Assembly (NCBI GenBank): GCA_042140185.1
Contig: CP159477.1
Span: 744,001-808,000, forward strand
From: JANSXG01 sp024743075
Lineage (GTDB): Bacteria; Planctomycetota; Phycisphaerae; Phycisphaerales; UBA1924
DNA length: 64,000 nt
Reading direction: 5' to 3'
Shown here: piece after piece, positions 57,143 to 64,000 of the stretch
Layout of the letters: each line of letters opens with the position of its first letter
Numbering within the stretch: position 1 is the first letter of the stretch
Notes under the pieces: model-generated
What the model was told of the DNA's origin: nothing
The model's database searches: none
What the model saw: only the letters and a program-made list of their open reading frames with translations
Position numbers and translations under genes: made by a program

Positions 57143-57442
57143 GTGCACACCGTGAAGCGAATCGAGATCGTGATTGACAAGCCGCATGTGCGCAAGGTGC
57201 GTCGGGTGCTGGAGGGCCTCGATGTGCCGGGTCTGACTGTGTTCGAAGCGACCGCGGGATACGGCGATCGCGGCGAGCGCAGCGGGGGGGAGTTGTCGGA
57301 CGCGCAGGTGAATTGTTGTGTTCTGACGACCTGCCGCGTGGACCAGGTGGATGCGATCGCGGCGGCGATCGAGCCGCTGCTGAAGCGGTACGGGGGGCTT
57401 TGTCTGATTTCGGATGCGATGGTGATCCGTGCGGACGCGTAG
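57143..57442 (+). CDS. sbtB: PII-like regulator SbtB
   Basis: A 99-residue protein with a ferredoxin-like fold: VKRIEIVIDKPHVRKVRRVL, GLTVFEATAGYGDRGERSGG (T-loop) and YGGLCLISDAMVIRAD. It follows sbtA as in cyanobacteria, where SbtB binds AMP, ADP and cAMP and gates SbtA. The C-terminal redox loop with paired Cys seen in some cyanobacterial SbtB is missing. GTG at 57143 is used; a GTG at 57152 is also possible. Confidence 0.88.
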   Translation: MHTVKRIEIVIDKPHVRKVRRVLEGLDVPGLTVFEATAGYGDRGERSGGELSDAQVNCCVLTTCRVDQVDAIAAAIEPLLKRYGGLCLISDAMVIRADA

Positions 57443-57487
57443 TGGTCAAGCGGAGCGAGTCGAGCGCTGCCTGCGATGGACTCCGCG

Positions 57488-58036
57488 CTACGCGGCCGCG
57501 GTAGAAGCCGTAGCGGCCGGCAAAGTGCGCCGTCCGATCGCACGGATACCGAGCCCCAACCAGACCACCAGAATCACCAACGCTATTGCTGCAAAGGCAA
57601 CGAGCTTTGTCGGAGTGGCTGCGGACGAGAGCTGCCACCAGAATCGCGACTCGCCGCCGCTGGCAAGTAGCCGCCAAAGAGCGATGTTTTCGGCGAGGTC
57701 AAGGACGGCGGGTACGGTCGCGGCCAGCGCGATGATGCCGGCGGGTCGGCCGAACAAGCGCTCGGACGCGAATCGCAGGAGTAGATAGAGCGGAATCGCG
57801 GTCGAGAGGATGAAGAGTACGTCCCAGGCCTGATACTGCATGTAAAGAGCTCGTCCGGCAGAACCGATCGAGCTGAGGACTTCACGGGCCTCATCAGGCG
57901 AGGACGCGGGGGACTCTTCGAACGGTGCTCGTCCGTCAAGCAGAGCGTTTACGCGGGAGTAGGGGCCCAGTGTCACGATTGCAGCGTTGATGAGCATGCA
58001 GCACGGGACAACCAGCAGGTGTCGTGGCTTCATCAT
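57488..58036 (-). CDS. hypothetical membrane protein
   Basis: A 182-residue protein with four to five predicted helices (for example HLLVVPCCMLINAAIVTLG, WDVLFILSTAIPLYLLLRF and LVAFAAIALVILVVWLGLG). ATG 58036 follows GGAGG by six bases and overlaps the stop of the upstream small gene. It resembles uncharacterised transporter-like membrane proteins. It converges with sbtB. Function unknown. Confidence 0.75.
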   Translation of the reverse strand: MMKPRHLLVVPCCMLINAAIVTLGPYSRVNALLDGRAPFEESPASSPDEAREVLSSIGSAGRALYMQYQAWDVLFILSTAIPLYLLLRFASERLFGRPAGIIALAATVPAVLDLAENIALWRLLASGGESRFWWQLSSAATPTKLVAFAAIALVILVVWLGLGIRAIGRRTLPAATASTAAA

Positions 58037-58335
58037 GACGAACCTCCGGACAAGCGGCGGACCCGCTGTGGCCGCGCGCACGGGACTTTCTCGATCAGTC
58101 CACGCGCTTCCAGGTCCTGTTTCACCGTCACGAGATACCAAGCCACGCTCGCGCTGCCATCGAACGTCTCGGCATCGAGGTGCGGTGTCACGAGTGACTC
58201 CAGCTGCTTGAACGGAACGCCCTCTCGACTTTGGGGGACGACCCGCAAAATGGCGGAACGCATTGTCCGGTACTTGCCGTTCTCGATATTCACACCGCAC
58301 TTTCCTTCGGGGTGGAGAGTCAAGATGCGATCCAT
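58033..58335 (-). CDS. small uncharacterised protein, wHTH-like
   Basis: A 100-residue protein beginning MDRILTLHPEGKCGVNIENG and containing KYRTMRSAILRVVPQSREG, then AWYLVTVKQDLEARGLIEKV. The last part looks like a winged helix. It resembles a small uncharacterised family, which I cannot name with confidence. ATG 58335 follows GAGGGAAC. Overlaps the membrane-protein gene, so the two are coupled. Confidence 0.75.
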   Translation of the reverse strand: MDRILTLHPEGKCGVNIENGKYRTMRSAILRVVPQSREGVPFKQLESLVTPHLDAETFDGSASVAWYLVTVKQDLEARGLIEKVPCARPQRVRRLSGGSS

Positions 58336-58435
58336 CGAGTTCCCTCGTTCTGATCTTGGCTTGGTATGCATGGCGAAGTCCTCCTGGTTCCGATGTGGTA
58401 TTGCCGCTCGGTATCGATTCGAGTCGGCGCTTTTT

Positions 58436-58954
58436 TTACTTGTTGATGATGCGCAGCAGGGCTTTGATGACGCCCTGGCCCGGAGTCATGCAAGCCTCCT
58501 CCGATGGAGGCGTGCTGGACGGTTCGGACGCATCGGTCGGCGATCGATCGATCTCGGCAAGCACCTGCGGCAACCGTTTTCCGTAGATCGTGCGGCAGCC
58601 AGCCTTGAGCATCCGGCTGACGAGCCAGGCCTTGACGCCTTGGAAGCCCGACTGCTCCATGACCATACGTGTGCCACCTTCGACGTCTTCGAGCGTGAAA
58701 CGAACGATTGTGTCGACTGGGCCGCCTCGCCAGGAGAGCACCAGCGACTGCTGGTCTGTAATCTCCTTGACTTCGCAGTGCACGACGCCGTCGAAGCCGG
58801 GGGCGGGCTCTGTCTGGAACGTGAACCGGTGCCCGAGCCGCGGCTCGAAGTCGTTCGGCATAAGCCAGCGAGCGAGCAGCTCCGAGTCGGTCAACGCTCG
58901 CCAGACGGTGCCGCGAGGGTGCGGGTAGGTGCGTTCGACGCGGATCGAACTCAC
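58436..58954 (-). CDS. SRPBCC (AHSA1-type) protein
   Basis: A 172-residue START/Bet v1-fold protein: VERTYPHPRGTVWRALTDSE, LLARWLMPNDFEPRLGHRFT, and LEDVEGGTRMVMEQSGFQGV. This group is usually paired with an ArsR-type repressor, and here its start overlaps the stop of such a gene by four bases. Substrate unknown; a hydrophobic ligand is likely. Confidence 0.9.
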   Translation of the reverse strand: MSSIRVERTYPHPRGTVWRALTDSELLARWLMPNDFEPRLGHRFTFQTEPAPGFDGVVHCEVKEITDQQSLVLSWRGGPVDTIVRFTLEDVEGGTRMVMEQSGFQGVKAWLVSRMLKAGCRTIYGKRLPQVLAEIDRSPTDASEPSSTPPSEEACMTPGQGVIKALLRIINK

Positions 58955-59262
58955 GGCTTGGTCTCCTCGTCGAGCAGCGCGCCGAGGCCATCGAGGCGCT
59001 CGTTCCAGAACCGCTCATAGTGACGCACCCACTCAGCCACGGTGCGCAGCCTTTCCGGCTTGAGTGCGTAACGGCGCGACCTGCCATCGGATCGCGCGGT
59101 CACTAAGCCCGCCTCGCGGAGCACGCGCAGGTGCTTGGACAGGGCGGGTTGGCTGAAGTTGAAGTGACCGAGTAACTCGCTGACGGTTTGATCGCCGAGC
59201 ATCAGGAGATCGAGCACCGCTCGGCGGTTCGGATCAGAGATGGCTTTGTAGACGGCGTCCAT
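58951..59262 (-). CDS. ArsR-family transcriptional regulator
   Basis: A 103-residue winged-helix repressor: AVYKAISDPNRRAVLDLLML, ELLGHFNFSQPALSKHLRVL (recognition helix) and GRSRRYALKPERLRTVAEWV. No metal-binding Cys is seen; this is the metal-free type paired with SRPBCC proteins. It is the first gene of the pair, and an AT-rich dyad lies 8 bases upstream of the start. Confidence 0.93.
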   Translation of the reverse strand: MDAVYKAISDPNRRAVLDLLMLGDQTVSELLGHFNFSQPALSKHLRVLREAGLVTARSDGRSRRYALKPERLRTVAEWVRHYERFWNERLDGLGALLDEETKP

Positions 59263-59269
59263 GCGGGAA

Positions 59270-59291
59270 ATATATAGCCAATCAGTTATAT
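59270..59291. promoter_or_regulatory. ArsR-type operator
   Basis: On the minus strand ATAACTGATTGGCTAT is a dyad of the type found before ArsR-SRPBCC pairs (ATAACC-AATTGGTTAT-like). It is AT-rich against a GC-rich background and lies just before the ArsR start codon, so it suits autorepression. Confidence 0.55.
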
Positions 59292-59553
59292 GTCAAGCGG
59301 GCCTTTGCGGATTGATGCCGGAAATTCTCTAAGTGCTTTGTTCATAGGAGCTTCTCCGCCGGGCATTCTGCAGGGGGTCACCGGCCAACGCGGCTGAGCA
59401 TCCGGGGTGGGCGATGCCGGATTGTGGCCGGTCCGGGAGGTCTGCCGGCGAGCGATGCCCGACAGCCCCGCTGAGAACTACCATCGCGAATCCGCAACTG
59501 CGTACGACCGGTGCATTGAACCACGTCGAGCGCCCGGCAAAAGGAGACTGCTG

Positions 59554-60873
59554 ATGATCCGAACTACCGCTGCCGCGAGTCTGATCGCGGCAACCACCGT
59601 GCTCGCTGCGGAGCCCGGCGTGATCCTGCCGATGCGCGAGCGTGCGGCGGTGGTCGACGGGCTGCTGCGTGAGCGTCTGGACCGGATCGTTCCGGAACTG
59701 ATGCGCGAGCACGAAGTGGACCTGTGGATCGTGCTTGGGCGGGAGTACAACGAGGATCCGGTACTGAAGACGATGCTACCGGCGACGTGGCACTCGGCGC
59801 GTCGACGGACGATCCTGGTGTTCCATGACCCTGGTGCTCCGGGGGAGATCGAGCGTCTGGCGGTGTCGCGGTACGCGGTGGGCGATCTCTTTGCGTCGTC
59901 GTGGGATCCGGGCGAGCAGCCGGATCAGTGGGCGCGTCTGGTGGAGATCATCGAGGAGCGTGACCCGGAGCGGATCGGGCTGAACATCTCCGACACGTGG
60001 GGGCACGCCGACGGGCTGGCGCATTCGCAGTACGAGGCGCTGCATCGGGCGTTGTCGCCCGAGTACCGGGAGCGGCTGGTGTCGGCCGAGCGGCTCGCGG
60101 TGGGCTGGCTCGAAACACGCTTGCCGAGCGAACTGGATGTTTACGCTTCGGTGTGTCGCATTGCGCACGAGATCATCGGCGAGGCGCTGTCGGAGCGGGT
60201 GATCCAGCCGGGGGTGACGACGACGGATGATGTGAAGTGGTGGTGCCGGGAGCGGGTGAACGAGCTGGGGCTGGAGGACTGGTTCCACCCGATCGTGTCG
60301 GTGCAGCGTGCGTCGGCGGAAGGTGATTTCATGGCCATGATGGCGGGTGGTGAGCAGGTCATCCGACGCGGCGATCTGATCCATCTGGACCTTGGGATCC
60401 GCTATCTGCGTTTGCACACGGACACGCAGCAGATGGCGTATGTGCTGAAGCGCGGCGAGACGGAGGCGCCGGCGGGGCTGCGCCGGGCGTTTGCGCGTGG
60501 CAACGAGATGCAGGACATCCTGACCTCGCACATCAAGGAGGGGCGGACGGGCAACGAGGTGCTCAAGGTCGCGTTGGACGAGGCGGAGTCACGCGGGATC
60601 AACGCGATGGTGTACAGCCACCCGGTGGGCCTGCACGGACACGCGGCGGGCCCGGCGATCGGCATGTGGGACAAGCAGGACGGCGTGCCGGGGACGGGGG
60701 AGTACCCGATCCGGGCGAACACGGCGTACGCGATCGAACTGAGTGTTGTTGAAGAGGTGCCGGAATGGGGCGGCCAGGAAGTGCGGATCATGCTCGAGGA
60801 GGACGCGGTCTTTGAGGATGGTCGCGTGGAGTACATCGACGGTCGCCAGACGGAACTGCGTGTGGTTCGGTAG
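59554..60873 (+). CDS. M24 family metallopeptidase (Xaa-Pro aminopeptidase-like), exported
   Basis: A 439-residue protein. ATG 59554 follows AAGGAG and starts a signal peptide (about 1-19, ending VLAAE). The N-terminal creatinase-like domain is followed by the pita-bread domain with metal ligands: Asp in LIHLDLGIRYLRLHTDTQQ (two), His in YSHPVGLHGHAAG, Glu in YAIELSVVEE and Glu in VRIMLEEDAVF. It removes an N-terminal residue before proline or acts as a dipeptidase, probably in the periplasm. The region upstream (59292-59553) has no gene. Confidence 0.92.
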   Translation: MIRTTAAASLIAATTVLAAEPGVILPMRERAAVVDGLLRERLDRIVPELMREHEVDLWIVLGREYNEDPVLKTMLPATWHSARRRTILVFHDPGAPGEIERLAVSRYAVGDLFASSWDPGEQPDQWARLVEIIEERDPERIGLNISDTWGHADGLAHSQYEALHRALSPEYRERLVSAERLAVGWLETRLPSELDVYASVCRIAHEIIGEALSERVIQPGVTTTDDVKWWCRERVNELGLEDWFHPIVSVQRASAEGDFMAMMAGGEQVIRRGDLIHLDLGIRYLRLHTDTQQMAYVLKRGETEAPAGLRRAFARGNEMQDILTSHIKEGRTGNEVLKVALDEAESRGINAMVYSHPVGLHGHAAGPAIGMWDKQDGVPGTGEYPIRANTAYAIELSVVEEVPEWGGQEVRIMLEEDAVFEDGRVEYIDGRQTELRVVR

Positions 60874-60909
60874 CGAGCTGTCCTGTGCTCCGGATTGCGA
60901 GATGAGTCC

Positions 60910-61430
60910 CTATGGCTCGACACGCTCCCACATCAGCGCGTTGAAGTCGATCTCGTCGGTCTCCACGCCGAGGCGTTTGAGCATGTGCATGACTTGAGCG
61001 CGATGGTGCGCTTCGTGGATGACAAGCTGCGTAAAAAAATCGCTGCGAGAGGCGCGGTAGAAGTACGGATTGCCCTCCGACTTCGTTTCGCAAACCATCG
61101 GTGTCGACCAGTCCGAGACGGACTCAAGATCGGTGCGGACACGCTCGCTCTGGTCGCGCCACGCCGCTTCGAGGCGCGGGAATGGGAGGGCGGTCTGGTG
61201 GTCGCAATCGGGGTCGAGTTCCGGCGTGGGCTTCGGAGGGAGCCCGGTGACGCCGCGAATCCGGTGCATGTAGGCCCACTCAGCGCCCGGAGGTGGTGCA
61301 TCGTGCGAGCGATCGATCCGAGGCCGATCGGGTGCACCGACCTGTACGCGTCGTCGTTCAACTCGCGGAGCCACACGAAAACGCGGTCGCGTGAGGCCAA
61401 CAGGTAATCGTAGCATCGCAGGGGTTCCAT
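60910..61430 (-). CDS. DinB-like protein, one frameshift
   Basis: After repair, 173 residues of the DinB/YfiT four-helix type. It starts MEPLRCYDYLLASRDRVFVW, with SIARTMHHLRAL carrying the first metal His, and ends with DFFTQLVIHEAHHRAQVMHM and LKRLGVETDEIDFNALMWE, holding the others. Members are metal-dependent thiol transferases or proteins of unknown role. The frame breaks at about 61281: one G is missing, and CTG-GAG restores LEWAYMHRI. Function unknown beyond the fold. Confidence 0.85.
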
Positions 61431-61486
61431 CCCGTCAGCGTACCAAGGCGAGCCAAAGGATCATCGGCTCTCGGTGGGCGGGGCTC

Positions 61487-64000
61487 TCACCGCGAGTGCA
61501 GCCCGATTTGGCCGAGCATGGCCTTGAGTTCGTCGGGACAGATTGGTTTGCCGAGGATCGCCGACGCCCGAAGGTCTTCGGGGAGGTCGGCCTTGTCGTA
61601 GCCGGTGAGTAGAAGGAAACGCACTTGGCGTTCTCGCAGCAGGCGGGCGAGGGGATATACCTTTGTTCCGTCGAGGTCGACATCGAGGAGCGCGGCGGCG
61701 GGGGGCTTCCCTTCGACCAGTTGCATCGCCTTTTCGAGCGTGTTGGCCGGGCCGACGACGTCGACGCCCATTTCTTCCAGCTCATCGACCAGCACCTGCG
61801 CGATCGTCCCGTTGTCTTCGACGACCAGCACGCGCGGTTTCGATCCGGTGGAATCAGTCTGGAGTGCTGCTCCGGACGGATTTTCAGGAGCCGGGACTTC
61901 ACGTGCGGAGAGCGGGAAGCTGATGGCGCAACTCAGTCCGCTCGGAGCGAGTTCTTTCTGCAGTTCGCCCCGCAGTTCGTAGTTGACGGTCTGCTCGATC
62001 AGGCTGCTGCCGTAGCCCGGTTCGCTGCTGGCGTTGAGTTTCCCTTCGCATCGCTCCTGCCACTCGAAATTGAGCCAAGGGACCCCGTCGCGGCTTTGCG
62101 TTTCCCACGCGATTTCCAGGTGTCCGGCTTCGCACTTGAGCGCGCCGTACTTCATGGCGTTGGTGGCCAGTTCGTGGATGACCATGTGCAGTGCCAGGCA
62201 CTGCTTCGGCGAGAGTGTGAGCTCGGGGCCGCCGATCGAGGCCTGGTTCGGCGAGGCGAGGCGTGGGTCGATCTCGCTCCGCACGATCTCTTCGAGAGAA
62301 CATCCCTCCCAGTCGGTGCCGGTCAGGAGGCTGTGGACATTCGCGATGGCACGGAGCCGCTCCCCGAAGCTCTTCTTGAACGAGTTCAGACTGTTTGCGC
62401 GGCGCAGCGTTTGGCTGGCGATCGCGTCGACCACGGCCAGTGTGTTCTTGACGCGATGGTTCAGTTCGCCCATCACGGTCGCCATGCGCTTCTCGTGCTG
62501 CCTGCGTTCGGTGATGTCTTCGATGACGAGGACGATGCGATCGGGCTCGCCATCCTCGTTTTCCATCTGCCGTGCGCTGAGAAGCATGAACCGCGTGCCG
62601 ATTGTGTCGAACTCGTGCTTTACCTCGAAATTTCTCAACTCGCTCTTGCTGGTGAGAATGCCCTCAAGATGCGCTCGGAGCTGCGGGATGTCCCACTGGC
62701 GGTCGCCGAGCTGGTGGACGAACCGTCCTTCGGTTTGAGCGGGGTCAACCGCGAAGGTCTCGTAGAAGGCTTCGTTCGCGCTGTGCACGCGGAGGTCTTT
62801 CTCGAGGACCAGCAGCGGGACCGGAGACGTCCGGAGCGTGGCCTCGGCGTAGTCCCGGGCGCGTTTGGTGCGCTCGTGCGCTTTGCGCAGGGCCTGCTCG
62901 GCGATCTTCCGTTCGGTGATATCGCTGAACAGGATGGCGACCTTGTTGCTGCCGCTGCCGCCGAGTCGGAAGGCGTAGACATCGAACCAGCGGTTGCCCA
63001 CGGGTTTGGCCTGGTGCACGAAACGCGTCGGCTTGCCGGTCTTTGCGACGCTGCCGTAGGTCTCGAACCAGAAATCTTCGAGATCCGGGACGGCCTCGCG
63101 CATCGATTTGTTGAGCATTCCTTTGAGCCCCGTGTGCTTTTCGAACGCGGGGTTCATCTCGATGAACCGATAGTCGACGGGGTGATCGGCGGAGTCGAAA
63201 TCCACTTCGACCACGCAGTAGCCCTCGTCCATCGACTCGAACAGCGTCCGGAAGCGCTCCTCGCTCTCGCGCCTGGCCTGTTCGGCGTGAACCTGCTGGG
63301 TGATGTCAACGCTCGCGGCCACCACACCCTGGGCCTGGCCGTTCGCGTCCTTGACGGCGGAGACGCTGTTGCTGACCCACACCTCGGAGCCGTTCGGGCG
63401 GATGTACCGCTTGTCGATCCGGAACGGTTCTCCTTCGGTTACCAGCTTTTCGAAGAGCGGGATGTTTCGTGACAGGTCATCGGGGTGGGTGATGTCCTGC
63501 ATGCGCAGCTTGTACAGGTCGTTCGGGCTTCGGCCGACGATGTCGCTGTATCGCTGGTTGACGAGGAGGAATCGTCCGGTGAGGTCGGTGTGGGCGATGC
63601 CGGCGATGGTCTGATCGAAGATTCCGCGGAGCCGCTCTTCGCTGTGGCGCAGGGCGGTTTCCGCCTGCTTGCGCTCGTGGACGTCGAACACCGAGCCGAC
63701 AAAGCCGAGGAAGTTGCCGTCCTCGTCGAAACTGGGCTTGCCCGCGTCGATGCACCAACGGTACTGGCCGTCGGCCCGCCGGAGACGATAGTCGAGCGAA
63801 AACGCTTCGTGGCTTTCGTTCGCTTCGAGGAAGATGCGTCCGGATTCGTCGCGGTCGTCGGGGTGAACCGCGTCCAGCCAACCGAGTCCGAGCGCCTCCT
63901 GTTCGCGCTGTCCGGTGTAGTCGTACCAGCCGCGCGAGAGGAAGGTCGCGGCGCCGCCGGGGTCGGTGATCCAGAGCATGGCCGGTGCCGCGTCGGCCAT
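61487..64000 (-). CDS. multi-PAS HWE-type histidine kinase with C-terminal receiver (5' partial or near complete)
   Basis: At least 837 residues; the frame is open to the window edge, so the N-terminus may continue. It has four PAS/PAC units (about residues 1-110, 118-240, 245-370, 385-500), followed by an HWE/HisKA_2 kinase: GELNHRVKNTLAVVDAIASQ with the phospho-acceptor His, and HMVIHELATNAMKYGALK (N box). The kinase is followed by a receiver domain (RVLVVEDNGTIAQVLVDELE, with AALLDVDLDGT holding the Asp). A hybrid enzyme like this often responds to light or redox signals through PAS cofactors. No partner is seen here. Confidence 0.93.
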   Translation of the reverse strand: MADAAPAMLWITDPGGAATFLSRGWYDYTGQREQEALGLGWLDAVHPDDRDESGRIFLEANESHEAFSLDYRLRRADGQYRWCIDAGKPSFDEDGNFLGFVGSVFDVHERKQAETALRHSEERLRGIFDQTIAGIAHTDLTGRFLLVNQRYSDIVGRSPNDLYKLRMQDITHPDDLSRNIPLFEKLVTEGEPFRIDKRYIRPNGSEVWVSNSVSAVKDANGQAQGVVAASVDITQQVHAEQARRESEERFRTLFESMDEGYCVVEVDFDSADHPVDYRFIEMNPAFEKHTGLKGMLNKSMREAVPDLEDFWFETYGSVAKTGKPTRFVHQAKPVGNRWFDVYAFRLGGSGSNKVAILFSDITERKIAEQALRKAHERTKRARDYAEATLRTSPVPLLVLEKDLRVHSANEAFYETFAVDPAQTEGRFVHQLGDRQWDIPQLRAHLEGILTSKSELRNFEVKHEFDTIGTRFMLLSARQMENEDGEPDRIVLVIEDITERRQHEKRMATVMGELNHRVKNTLAVVDAIASQTLRRANSLNSFKKSFGERLRAIANVHSLLTGTDWEGCSLEEIVRSEIDPRLASPNQASIGGPELTLSPKQCLALHMVIHELATNAMKYGALKCEAGHLEIAWETQSRDGVPWLNFEWQERCEGKLNASSEPGYGSSLIEQTVNYELRGELQKELAPSGLSCAISFPLSAREVPAPENPSGAALQTDSTGSKPRVLVVEDNGTIAQVLVDELEEMGVDVVGPANTLEKAMQLVEGKPPAAALLDVDLDGTKVYPLARLLRERQVRFLLLTGYDKADLPEDLRASAILGKPICPDELKAMLGQIGLHSR

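Overview
The window looks like a chromosomal segment of a Planctomycetota bacterium, most likely class Phycisphaerae. The reasons are high G+C, a lone 16S rRNA gene with planctomycete-like positions, several exported proteins with a PEP-CTERM-like tail (Pro-x-Pro, hydrophobic stretch, Arg4), secreted proteins ending in dockerin-like Ca-binding repeats, and a protein arginine kinase pair (mcsAB). The taxonomic call is inference from sequence features; no database search was run.

Layout. 1-6677: type II secretion/type IV pilus-like assembly genes (GspL/PilMN-like, GspM/PilO-like, GspC-like, secretin GspD, lipoprotein). 6674-12680: the four-gene ligase-associated DNA repair cassette (endonuclease, DEXH helicase, ATP-dependent ligase, exonuclease). 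12702-16622: a VKOR-DsbA-DsbA fusion divergent from a secreted Cys-rich repeat protein. 16627-22318: PAS histidine kinase, then panD, kdsA, mcsA, mcsB, comF. 22451-24628: a solitary 16S rRNA transcription unit with promoter, boxA, leader-trailer stem and terminator. 24663-29173: truB, tRNA-Ser(GGA), an HTH protein behind a double dyad, a PEP-CTERM-like protein, a pseudo-receiver and a membrane protein. 29170-37288: thiolase, subtilisin-dockerin, and a methylcitrate cycle group (prpD, prpB, prpC). 37300-40869: small hypothetical genes with a duplicated, partly decayed segment, a thioredoxin-like protein and a sigma-region-4-like protein. 40994-47990: an operon joining a GAF-adaptor fusion, a PqqD-M50 protease-adaptor fusion, a SecA-like ATPase and a polytopic membrane protein; this is the best candidate for an undescribed system. 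48116-49816: stand-alone NrdJ-type TSCPD protein and a HAF-repeat exported protein. 49974-54360: a five-gene electrophile/redox operon divergent from a TetR regulator with two matching operators. 54419-64000: DUF1801/YdeI-like protein, PEP-CTERM-like protein, sbtA-sbtB bicarbonate pair, ArsR-SRPBCC group, M24 peptidase, DinB-like protein and a large multi-PAS HWE kinase cut by the window end.

A general caution: at least eleven, probably twelve, conserved genes are split by a one-base indel, mostly in short G/C runs, and each is restored by adding or removing one base. This looks like consensus sequencing error rather than gene decay. Affected genes are given below as single CDS entries spanning both frames.
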